Shown here: piece by piece, positions 37,228 through 45,699 of the stretch
Layout: every line of letters begins with the position of its first letter
Numbering within the stretch: the first letter of the stretch is position 1
Assembly (NCBI GenBank): GCA_024305105.1
Contig: JAMWZA010000010.1
Span: 1 to 64,000 of the forward strand
Reading direction: 5' to 3'
Origin: Marinoscillum sp.
Lineage (GTDB): Bacteria; Bacteroidota; Bacteroidia; Cytophagales; Cyclobacteriaceae
Length of the DNA: 64,000 nt
The notes under the pieces: model-generated
What the model was told of the DNA's origin: nothing
Databases searched by the model: none
Seen by the model: only the letters and a program-made list of their open reading frames with translations
Made by a program: the position numbers and the translations under genes

Positions 37228-38577
37228 ATGGAAACAAGTAAAAACGGCAGAGCCAAAAAGATTGAACTTTTCAACCTCAAATCCATCAACATGCGGGTTT
37301 TTCACCTGACATGGATGGCTTTTTTCCTTTGTTTTTTCGGCTGGTTCGGGATCGCTCCGATGCTCGCCATTGTCCGGGAAGACCTGGGCATCACCACCGA
37401 TCAGATAGTCAACACCAACATGATCGCTGTGGCTTCTACTGTTTTCATGCGACTGATAATAGGTTGGTTGTGCGACCGGATAGGCCCTCGAATAACCTAT
37501 ACCTGGTTGCTAATCCTTGGCTCCATTCCGGTCATTATGATCGGAATGGTCCAAAATTATGAGCAATTTCTTATCGCGCGTATGTTTATCGGAGCAATAG
37601 GCGCAGGTTTTGTCATCACACAGTTTCATACCTCAGTGATGTTCGCTCCCAATATAGTTGGAACCGCCAATGCCACTACTGCCGGCTGGGGAAACCTGGG
37701 TGGTGGCGTGACACAGCAGGTGATGCCACTGATCTTTGCTGCAGTTGTCGCATATACAGGTTCAGAATTTCTGGCCTGGAGACTTTCCATGATTGGACCG
37801 GGGATCATGCTTTTCATCATGGGGATCGTCTACTACTACTTCACTCAAGACACTCCAGCAGGAAACTACAAGAGCCTGGACAGTAAAAAGAAAGAGAATA
37901 AATCAAAAGACAGCATTGGCAAGGTCCTAAAGGACCACAAGGTTTGGTTACTGTTTCTAATCTATGGCGCGTGCTTTGGTGTGGAACTTATCGTCAATTC
38001 TAAGGCCGCGCTGTATTTTATTGACTACTTCGATATGAATATTCAAACAGCAGGACTCATCGCCGGACTTTTTGGTTTGATGAATTTATTTGCCCGCTCA
38101 CTTGGAGGCTTCTTTGGTGATCGATTTGGCAAAAGCGGAGGACTAAAAGGCCGGGTTAAGTGGCTCTTTGTCACATTGTTCATAGAAAGTCTGGCATTGA
38201 TTCTCTTTTCCAGAATGGGTACGATACCAATGATCATTGTCTCGCTGTTACTGTTCAGTCTGTTTGTGCAAATGAGCGAAGGCGCCACTTACAGTGTAGT
38301 TCCTTTTGTCAATAAAAAAGCGCTGGGGATGGTTTCAGGAATAGTTGGCGCTGGAGGAAATGCAGGTGCTGTTGCAGGAATGCTCCTATTCAAAAAGCAG
38401 CTGACCGGTCTTGAATGGACGGATTCGTTTTTTGTGCTGGGCTTTATTGTCATGGCCGTTTCTTTCTCCACTTTCCTCATTCGATTCTCTAAAAAAGCAG
38501 AGGTCATCGCTCGTAAGGAAACTCGAGCTAAAAAAGAAGAAATCATTCAGCTACAGCCCGAACTCGTCACTTCATAA
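37228..38577 (+). CDS. narK: NarK-family nitrate/nitrite transporter
   Basis: A 449-residue major facilitator protein of the nitrate/nitrite porter family with 12 predicted membrane helices. It has the nitrate signature A-G-W-G-N-L-G-G-G-V-T-Q (around residue 150) and a second glycine-rich block (G-A-G-G-N-A-G-A-V-A-G). It imports nitrate or exchanges nitrate for nitrite across the inner membrane. It is first in a three-gene run with the nitrate reductase and the rubredoxin protein, under a TACGTA cluster. It duplicates the function of the NrtABCD system 4 kb away. Confidence 0.94.
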   Translation: METSKNGRAKKIELFNLKSINMRVFHLTWMAFFLCFFGWFGIAPMLAIVREDLGITTDQIVNTNMIAVASTVFMRLIIGWLCDRIGPRITYTWLLILGSIPVIMIGMVQNYEQFLIARMFIGAIGAGFVITQFHTSVMFAPNIVGTANATTAGWGNLGGGVTQQVMPLIFAAVVAYTGSEFLAWRLSMIGPGIMLFIMGIVYYYFTQDTPAGNYKSLDSKKKENKSKDSIGKVLKDHKVWLLFLIYGACFGVELIVNSKAALYFIDYFDMNIQTAGLIAGLFGLMNLFARSLGGFFGDRFGKSGGLKGRVKWLFVTLFIESLALILFSRMGTIPMIIVSLLLFSLFVQMSEGATYSVVPFVNKKALGMVSGIVGAGGNAGAVAGMLLFKKQLTGLEWTDSFFVLGFIVMAVSFSTFLIRFSKKAEVIARKETRAKKEEIIQLQPELVTS

Positions 38578-38588
38578 AAATATTACTC

Positions 38589-41500
38589 ATGCCACAAAAA
38601 TGGGGAGAACCACATAAGACTGTTTGCTCATACTGCGGAGTAGGGTGCGGCATTAAGGTGCGTAAAAGCAACAAAGGTCGATTGCAGCTGGAAGGTGATG
38701 CTGACTATCCGGTCAACAAAGGCATGCTCTGCTCGAAGGGCATGAACCTTCACTACACCACCATGGACCAAAGTGACCGTCTCCTCAAGCCTCAGATGCG
38801 GTGGAGTAGGCGACATCCCATGCAGGATGTGGACTGGGATACGGCTATTAACAGGGCCGCAGCAGTTTTCAAGACATTTATTCGTGAGCATGGCCCGGAC
38901 AGTGTAGGGTTGTATGTCTCGGGACAGTGCCTCACGGAAGAATACTACCTGGCCAACAAGCTTGTTAAAGGATTTATCGGCACCAATAACATTGATACCA
39001 ACAGCCGGCTGTGCATGAGCTCGGCGGTAGTGGGTTATAAAGAAACCGTGGGTGATGATGCCGTGCCTATATCGTATGAGGATATCGAGTTATCAGATAC
39101 CATCCTTATTGCAGGTGCTAATCCTGCGTGGTGTCACCCCATTCTCTTTAGACGAATTGAGAAGCACAAAGCGGAAAATCCCAATGTAAAAATCATAGTG
39201 GTAGACCCACGGGTGACCGATAGCTGCGCACTGGCAGATATTCACTTACAAGTCCAGCCAGGCACCGATATGGAACTGTTCCATGCCATTGGATTCTACC
39301 TGGTAGAACATGGCTTAGTTGATGACGAATTTGTCCGAAAGCACACCAATGGTTACGAAGCTTATCTAAAGGAAATTCGCTCGAAATCACTAAAAGAATA
39401 CGCCGCAATATGTGATGTGTCGGTTGAGGACATCATTCATACTGCTCGGTTAATTGGGCAGTCCAAGGGATTCATCACCATGTGGGCCATGGGACTCAAT
39501 CAGAGTACGGCCGGAGTTAACCAAAACCTGGCGCTCATCAACCTCAATCTGATCACTGGAAAAATAGGAAAACCTGGTTCGGGTCCCTTTTCTCTGACAG
39601 GTCAGCCCAATGCCATGGGTGGACGTGAAGTCGGTGGGCTCTCCAATCTATTAGCAGCACATAAAAACCTCGCTAATCCGGCACATCGACAGGAAGTAGC
39701 CGATTTCTGGGGTGTGGATTCCATTCAGGAGAAACCAGGCCTTACGGCAACAGAAATGTACGAAGCGCTCAAATCCGGAAAAATGAAGGCTGTATGGGTT
39801 ATTTGTACCAATCCGTCCGTGAGCATGCCCAATGCAAGACTCGTTGATGAAGCATTAAAGGCCGCCAAATTTGTCATCGTTCAAGACATTTCTAAAAATA
39901 GTGACACAGTAAAATATGCCGATTTGGTTCTTCCTGCAGCAGGTTGGCTGGAAAAGGAAGGCACCATGACCAACTCCGAACGGCGCGTGACATACTTACC
40001 AAAAGTAATAGATGCTCCGGGTGAGGCCCTTCCCGACTCAGAAATCATTATGCGATTTGCCAGGGCCATGGGATATCATGGGTTTGACTTCAACAATGCT
40101 TCAGAAATTTATGACGAGTATGCTCGCATGACCAAAGGAACTCCGATAGATGTATCAGGACTCTCCTATGAAAAACTAAAAATGCACCGGTCCATTCAAT
40201 GGCCGGTGCCTTCTGAAGACCATGAAGGTACGCCACGCCTTTTTGAGAATGGAAAGTTTTTAACTCCAGACCATAGAGCCAACATCCATACCGCTGGTCC
40301 TTCACTTCAGCAAGAGCCTACGAATCCGGAATTTCCATTGATACTGACCACCGGAAGGGTTCGTGACCAGTGGCATACCATGACACGAACGGGGAAAGTT
40401 GCTAAGCTCAACAAACACATCGATCGACCATACCTTGAAATCCACCCCGATGATGCAGAGTCTCGAAAAATAAAAGATGGTGCACCCGTTAAAATAAGAA
40501 ATTCAAGAGGTGAAGTTCAGGTCTCGGCAAAGATCACGGATAGCATCAAGAAAGGAGTTGTTTTTCTGCCCATGCATTGGGGAAAGCGACTCAATCACGA
40601 CTTAAACCGTGCCAACAACCTTACCAGCGATGCGGTGGACCCTAAATCGAAACAACCTGGATTTAAGTATGCTGCCGTGGAAGTCGCTCTATATCAACCA
40701 CCGAAACAAAAAATTGTAGTGGTCGGAGCGGGAGCTGCAGCCTATCGGTTTGTGAATACTTACCGGGAGTTTAACCAATCAGATGAAATTCATGTGTTTT
40801 CGAAAGAGGAGTGGCCATTTTACAATCGGGTATTACTACCTGATTATGTCAATGAAACCAAAGAGTGGGAAGATTTGGTCAAATACACGGAAGAGGAATT
40901 ACGTCAACTCGACCTGGTCATGCATCCTTCGAATCCCATAACGTCCCTCGATCGAACGACAAAAATGGTAACGGATAGCCAGGGAAACCAACATGCTTAC
41001 GATACGCTTATTGTTGCAACTGGAAGTCGGGCATTTGTGCCCCCAAACGCTCCAATGGACCTTCCCGGAGTATTCACCATGCGTGATCGTACCAATGCAG
41101 ACGACCTCAAAAAACAGGTCTGCCCGGGGAGTCATGTCTTGATCATTGGAGGTGGACTACTTGGTCTGGAGCTTGCTGCAGCCCTTACCGAAATACAAGT
41201 AAACACCACTATTGTACAGCTAGGCTCACGACTGATGGAGCGTCAGTTAGACCCGGTGGCAAGTGCCATGCTAAGAGAATATGTGGAAGACCTTGGAGTC
41301 CGTGTGTTCACGAACGATGAAGTGACGGATATTAATGAAAACACCGAAAAGCTCCTGGATGTCACGTTAAAAAGTGGTCATGCTGTAACCGCCAATGCAG
41401 TCGTTTATGCCATTGGCACCAGACCTAACACACAACTGGCCGTAGATAGCGAGCTGGAATGTGGACGTGGAGTAAAAGTGAATGATTACCTACAGACCAG

Positions 41501-42101
41501 CGATCCTTCCATCTTCGCCCTTGGTGAAATAGCCGAGCATCATCGCAAAATGAATGGCATCACCGCAGCTGCTGAACAACAAGCGGATATTTGCGCGCGT
41601 TTTATCGCCGGAGATCCTTCACAGTATTATCAAGGCACTACACCGATGAACATCCTCAAGTTTCCAAGTCTGGATCTGTGCTCCGTCGGGCTGGCCGAAA
41701 TTCCAGTGAATGGAAAAGGATATAGTGAGATTACATTTCTAGATCGTGAAGCGCTATTTTACAAAAAATGTATCGTTCACAATGACAAACTTGTTGGCAC
41801 CATTCTTCTCGGAGATAAGACCGAATTTGCGGAGTACAAAGAACTGATTGATAGTGGTACCGAATTGTCAGAAAAACGAATGCAACTCTTGCGATCTGGT
41901 CAGGCTCCAGCAGCAGCCAAAGGAAAACTTGTCTGCTCGTGTAATAATGTGGGTGAAGGGAATTTGACAGAAGCTATCGCACTTGGACACGATAATCTTA
42001 ACAGTCTCTGCCAGGAAACGGGTGCCGGACTGGGGTGTGGAAGTTGTAAATCTGAAGTAAAACGATTGATCGACCGATCGGTACAAACGGTCAGCAGTTA
42101 G
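38589..42101 (+). CDS. nasA: Assimilatory nitrate reductase fused to a flavoprotein module
   Basis: A 1170-residue cytoplasmic Mo-bisPGD enzyme reducing nitrate to nitrite. N-terminal [4Fe-4S] ligands: Cys13, Cys16, Cys20, Cys48. The probable Mo ligand is Cys142 in R-L-C-M-S-S. The catalytic core runs to about residue 700. It is followed by a complete FAD/NAD(P)-binding oxidoreductase of the NirB/NasB N-terminal type (V-V-G-A-G-A-A-A-Y; G-G-G-L-L-G-L-E) and a BFD-like [2Fe-2S] end (Cys1116, Cys1118, Cys1150, Cys1153). Usually the flavoprotein is a separate subunit (Klebsiella NasC, Bacillus NasB) or absent. The fusion should take electrons directly from NAD(P)H. It starts 11 bp after narK. 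Confidence 0.92.
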   Translation: MPQKWGEPHKTVCSYCGVGCGIKVRKSNKGRLQLEGDADYPVNKGMLCSKGMNLHYTTMDQSDRLLKPQMRWSRRHPMQDVDWDTAINRAAAVFKTFIREHGPDSVGLYVSGQCLTEEYYLANKLVKGFIGTNNIDTNSRLCMSSAVVGYKETVGDDAVPISYEDIELSDTILIAGANPAWCHPILFRRIEKHKAENPNVKIIVVDPRVTDSCALADIHLQVQPGTDMELFHAIGFYLVEHGLVDDEFVRKHTNGYEAYLKEIRSKSLKEYAAICDVSVEDIIHTARLIGQSKGFITMWAMGLNQSTAGVNQNLALINLNLITGKIGKPGSGPFSLTGQPNAMGGREVGGLSNLLAAHKNLANPAHRQEVADFWGVDSIQEKPGLTATEMYEALKSGKMKAVWVICTNPSVSMPNARLVDEALKAAKFVIVQDISKNSDTVKYADLVLPAAGWLEKEGTMTNSERRVTYLPKVIDAPGEALPDSEIIMRFARAMGYHGFDFNNASEIYDEYARMTKGTPIDVSGLSYEKLKMHRSIQWPVPSEDHEGTPRLFENGKFLTPDHRANIHTAGPSLQQEPTNPEFPLILTTGRVRDQWHTMTRTGKVAKLNKHIDRPYLEIHPDDAESRKIKDGAPVKIRNSRGEVQVSAKITDSIKKGVVFLPMHWGKRLNHDLNRANNLTSDAVDPKSKQPGFKYAAVEVALYQPPKQKIVVVGAGAAAYRFVNTYREFNQSDEIHVFSKEEWPFYNRVLLPDYVNETKEWEDLVKYTEEELRQLDLVMHPSNPITSLDRTTKMVTDSQGNQHAYDTLIVATGSRAFVPPNAPMDLPGVFTMRDRTNADDLKKQVCPGSHVLIIGGGLLGLELAAALTEIQVNTTIVQLGSRLMERQLDPVASAMLREYVEDLGVRVFTNDEVTDINENTEKLLDVTLKSGHAVTANAVVYAIGTRPNTQLAVDSELECGRGVKVNDYLQTSDPSIFALGEIAEHHRKMNGITAAAEQQADICARFIAGDPSQYYQGTTPMNILKFPSLDLCSVGLAEIPVNGKGYSEITFLDREALFYKKCIVHNDKLVGTILLGDKTEFAEYKELIDSGTELSEKRMQLLRSGQAPAAAKGKLVCSCNNVGEGNLTEAIALGHDNLNSLCQETGAGLGCGSCKSEVKRLIDRSVQTVSS

Positions 42102-42117
42102 GTATATTTGTTAAGCT

Positions 42118-43533
42118 ATGATGCAGGTAAAGGACTTAATTCGTGTATTTGTCAAAGGTGGAATCATCTCTCCGGGAGATTTCCTGAAAGTGCTTCTGAT
42201 TGCTGAAAAGCTCGGCTCTCAATACTTGCACCTGGGATCGAGACAAGATATTCTATTTGCTGCCAAGGAAAAGAGCAAAGAGATTCTGGACGAAACGTTC
42301 CAGTCCATTAGGACGGAGTATGAAATCAACACATTCGATTATCAGAACATTTTAAGCAGCTATGTTGCTTTGGATATCCTGCCAGGCAAGAAGTGGTTGG
42401 CATCTCACATCTATCACTATATTCTTAACAGTCTGGACTACCGAGCGAAGCTGCGAATCAACGTAGTAGACCCATCGCAAAGTCTGGTCCCACTCTTTAC
42501 AGGGCAGGTAAATTTTATCGCTTCCGGTCAAGAAAACTACTGGTATGTATATCTCCGATTTAAGCGGATACAGCATGCTCCCTGGCAAATGCCTTTGTTG
42601 GTGTACACCGAGGATCTTGTGAAGATTGCGAAAGCTCTGGAAGAAAATAGCGTGACAACAAACAACTGGGATTACAAGGACATTTTTACCTTTCTGACTG
42701 AGAACGTAAAAATGAACACGCAGCCTGTCACAGAGAACTTGGTTCTACCGGAAACACACTTTCCGTACTATGAAGGAATCCACCGACAGGCAGACGAAAA
42801 ATATTGGCTAGGACTCTATTGGCGTAATAACCAATACAAAATTGAAACGCTTAAGGCCATTATGGAGCGTTGCATAGAGACAGAGGTCGGAAAAGTAACC
42901 TTAACTCCATGGAAGTCCTTTGTGATCAAAGGCATCCTGGAAAAGGATCGGCTGGGATGGGAAAAACTGATGGGGAAATTTGGAATGAACCTACGGCACT
43001 CTGCCTTAGAACTCAACTGGCATCTACCAGCTCTGGACCAGGAGGCGCTCGATCTTAAGTTTTATTTGGTTCGGGAACTGGACAAACAAGATATCAGCAC
43101 CTACGGGCTGACTTTCACCATCAAGACTTCCGAAGACATTACCCTTTTCACATCGGTGGTGATCGAAAAAGGGGAAGATCAGGATATGTACAACATACTT
43201 TACAGCAAAAACTTCAACCCAAACCTGACAGACTATCGGTACTATGCCAAAGACGTTCACAAATCCGTTTTGGCTCCGTTGATCGTTGAATTGAGTCTGG
43301 TGTATTACGAGAGTCTAAATGAAGAAACTCAGGAGTCTCCCAAGGTAAAATCGATTCGCGATAACATTGAAAAGGAATTGTTTCAGTGTATTCATTGCCA
43401 AACGGTTTATGACTCAGAATATGGAGACCCGGAAGCATCTATTCAATCAGGTATAGCATTTTCAGCACTGCCTGCTGACTATGTTTGTCCAACATGCGGT
43501 GGCAAAAAAGAAGGGTTTCAGAAGATGAAGTAG
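42118..43533 (+). CDS. Rubredoxin protein with cysteine-less nitrite/sulfite-reductase-like fold
   Basis: A 471-residue protein, 16 bp after the nitrate reductase gene. The C-terminus is a rubredoxin (Cys424, Cys427, Cys457, Cys460; D-Y-V-C-P-T-C-G). The rest resembles nitrite/sulfite reductase: an early G-G-I-I-S-P-G-D-F-L-K half-domain ending L-H-L-G-S-R-Q-D, and a second block V-T-L-T-P-W-K-S-F-V-I-K, as in siroheme enzymes and CobG. However, it has only one cysteine outside the rubredoxin, so the [4Fe-4S]-siroheme site is missing. I infer a non-catalytic NiR/SiR relative used for electron transfer or docking in nitrate reduction. A member of an unnamed family in nitrate operons is likely. 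Confidence 0.75.
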   Translation: MMQVKDLIRVFVKGGIISPGDFLKVLLIAEKLGSQYLHLGSRQDILFAAKEKSKEILDETFQSIRTEYEINTFDYQNILSSYVALDILPGKKWLASHIYHYILNSLDYRAKLRINVVDPSQSLVPLFTGQVNFIASGQENYWYVYLRFKRIQHAPWQMPLLVYTEDLVKIAKALEENSVTTNNWDYKDIFTFLTENVKMNTQPVTENLVLPETHFPYYEGIHRQADEKYWLGLYWRNNQYKIETLKAIMERCIETEVGKVTLTPWKSFVIKGILEKDRLGWEKLMGKFGMNLRHSALELNWHLPALDQEALDLKFYLVRELDKQDISTYGLTFTIKTSEDITLFTSVVIEKGEDQDMYNILYSKNFNPNLTDYRYYAKDVHKSVLAPLIVELSLVYYESLNEETQESPKVKSIRDNIEKELFQCIHCQTVYDSEYGDPEASIQSGIAFSALPADYVCPTCGGKKEGFQKMK

Positions 43534-43536
43534 GAA

Positions 43537-44085
43537 TCAATCCAGATCTTCGGGCGTGTTTACATTCTTTAACTCGGCATTGTCCTTAGGAGACACAGTT
43601 TTTACCTTACACTGTTTGAGCACTCGCTGGAGGCCGTACAGACCCATTTCGATGGCGTCAAGCACCACTCGAAAGGACGTGGGTTGGTAAATAGTTACTG
43701 TCGTTTCCAGATAATCGCTCCCTTCGGGCTGATAGGTAATGATATCATGTTCTTCATCGGCAGCTTCAATCAGACGCTTCAACGTATCCTGAGTCACATT
43801 TACCAAATCACAGGCCACGATTAACCAGGACTCCTCCGGACGGTGATTGATCGCTGAAACCAACCCGCCAATGGGACCGATGGCATCATACTGATCTACC
43901 AGTTTATAATGGCTCTCAGGAAGATCTCGATATTGTTCCACATTACACGACACACATACGTCTAAACCCATGTCAGTCAACATGTTGTAAAGGTGATGGT
44001 ACTGTGTACGGCCATTCACATCTAATAAGTGTTTTTCAGCACCCATGCGCTGACTCTTTCCTCCGATTAGCAACAATGCTTTCAT
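43537..44085 (-). CDS. mobA: Molybdenum cofactor guanylyltransferase
   Basis: The ATG at 44085 (182 residues, M-K-A-L-L-L-I-G-G) is preferred over a TTG nine bases upstream. The nucleotide-binding motif L-L-I-G-G-K-S-Q-R-M-G-A-E-K and the C-D-L block are typical of MobA, which links GMP to molybdopterin to make the bis-MGD cofactor needed by the nitrate reductase. The gene is convergent with the nitrate operon (3-bp gap) and is read from the trehalase side, 5 bp after its stop; co-transcription with two unrelated lipoprotein genes is unusual. Confidence 0.9.
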   Translation of the reverse strand: MKALLLIGGKSQRMGAEKHLLDVNGRTQYHHLYNMLTDMGLDVCVSCNVEQYRDLPESHYKLVDQYDAIGPIGGLVSAINHRPEESWLIVACDLVNVTQDTLKRLIEAADEEHDIITYQPEGSDYLETTVTIYQPTSFRVVLDAIEMGLYGLQRVLKQCKVKTVSPKDNAELKNVNTPEDLD

Positions 44086-44090
44086 GCTTT

Positions 44091-45689
44091 TCAATATACT
44101 GGATTTTCAGATAGTAAACCAAGTGCTACGCCATTCGTCCACCCAAAACCATCCTGAGTGGGGTATTCGCCACCTCCGGCATTTAAGGTTGTATCAGATA
44201 CATTATACTTCTCCATCATCTTACCGGTATTCCGATACACTTTCTTATTTACCTGAAGCCATCGGGCAGCCACATCAGCCGCCAAATCACCTTCACCGTA
44301 ATGCTCCATACCCTTGATGCCAATCCATTGTAGTGGTGCCCAGCCATTCGGAAAATCCCACTGCTGACCAGACTCTATGGAAGTAGTAACCAACCCGCCT
44401 GGTTGAAGCAAATTGCTTTTTATATACGAAATCGTCCGAGCTGCTTGTTCATCGGTCGCTGTATTAAAATAAAGTGGATATGCGGCAGCCATGGTCACCT
44501 GATCCTCTAGAATATCTTCAGTCCATACATAATCTGTAAACGCACCTTTTTCTTCATTCCAAAAAACCCGCTGTATTGCGGTCAGGCGGTTTGCAGCTTT
44601 TGCTGCATATTCATCGGCTTTGTCCATATTTCCCTCATGGGCATACATTCTGTTCAAAATCACCTCCACACCGTGTAGTAAGCAATTGAGGTCCACTGGT
44701 AGTATTTCGGTCGTCCGAATGGTGGCGAAATCTTCTTTGTCTTTAAACCATCTGGTACTGTAATCCCAACCAGATTCAGCACCGGCTCTCAGATTCCGGT
44801 AAAGGGTACTTTTTTCCTCCGTTGATAACTCCTCGGCCAGCTCAAAGTCTTCTTTGTGAGACTCCGGTCGTGGAAAATCCAGTAAATCGTAATACCGATT
44901 CAAAACAAGTGAATCACCAACGAGTATGGCTCTATTCACCGCCACATTGGATGGTGTAAGCTGGTCAGCTCCTTGCATCCAGAAGTTATACTCCTTCTCA
45001 ATCATGGGGAGATACCTTACGGCCTTATCCAGGGAAGCGAGTTGCGCATATAAGTTCACCATTTGAGCAAAATAAGGCGGCTGACTTCTGCCAAGATAAT
45101 AAGTCCTGTTTCCATTTGGGATAAACCCAACCGTATCAATCAGGTAAGCAAAATTGTCCACCATCAACTCCACCAGGTCGGTTCTTCCTGAAACTCCGAG
45201 TCCAATCATTGTGAAATAGCTATCCCAATAATAAATTTCACGGAAACGGCCACCAGGTACTACATATTGACCGGGTAGCGAGATTAAGGTAGAAATGGCA
45301 GAAGTGTCACTTGCCTCTCTGGTCAGGTCTACCCACATGTTGTCCAAATGCTCTTTAAAGAATTCATTCTCCTCAATATTCTTCACTTCAGGGCTTACAG
45401 GTTCCTCAAAATTCGCCTTCACAAAAGCCTCTAAATCAAAGTCAGGGTTGTTCTTAACCTCCTCGTACTTCTCAGCAATTTCGTAGGGATTGCTTTTTGG
45501 GGTACAATCCACAAACGTTTTGGAATCTGGAAACACGCCGGCCATTTGTACATCATGAAAAAGTGGCCCTAATGACTGCCAGGGCTGATAAAAACCTTCC
45601 TGCTGTGGGGTTTCCTTTGCTGGCTGGCAAGAATACAAAAATAGCAGTACCATGAGGCCTGCTATTTTAATGGGGTTCAATAAATTCAT
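44091..45689 (-). CDS. treA: Trehalase (GH37) lipoprotein
   Basis: A 532-residue family 37 glycoside hydrolase that splits trehalose to two glucose units. Both family signatures are present: P-G-G-R-F-R-E-I-Y-Y-W-D-S-Y and Q-W-D-F-P-N-G-W-A-P. Additional core blocks are D-S-K-T-F-V-D and G-G-G-E-Y. A lipobox (L-Y-S-C, Cys21) indicates membrane anchoring, so it acts outside the cytoplasm. It lies 10 bp after a haloperoxidase-like gene and 5 bp before mobA. Confidence 0.94.
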   Translation of the reverse strand: MNLLNPIKIAGLMVLLFLYSCQPAKETPQQEGFYQPWQSLGPLFHDVQMAGVFPDSKTFVDCTPKSNPYEIAEKYEEVKNNPDFDLEAFVKANFEEPVSPEVKNIEENEFFKEHLDNMWVDLTREASDTSAISTLISLPGQYVVPGGRFREIYYWDSYFTMIGLGVSGRTDLVELMVDNFAYLIDTVGFIPNGNRTYYLGRSQPPYFAQMVNLYAQLASLDKAVRYLPMIEKEYNFWMQGADQLTPSNVAVNRAILVGDSLVLNRYYDLLDFPRPESHKEDFELAEELSTEEKSTLYRNLRAGAESGWDYSTRWFKDKEDFATIRTTEILPVDLNCLLHGVEVILNRMYAHEGNMDKADEYAAKAANRLTAIQRVFWNEEKGAFTDYVWTEDILEDQVTMAAAYPLYFNTATDEQAARTISYIKSNLLQPGGLVTTSIESGQQWDFPNGWAPLQWIGIKGMEHYGEGDLAADVAARWLQVNKKVYRNTGKMMEKYNVSDTTLNAGGGEYPTQDGFGWTNGVALGLLSENPVY

Positions 45690-45699
45690 TTGATTGAGT

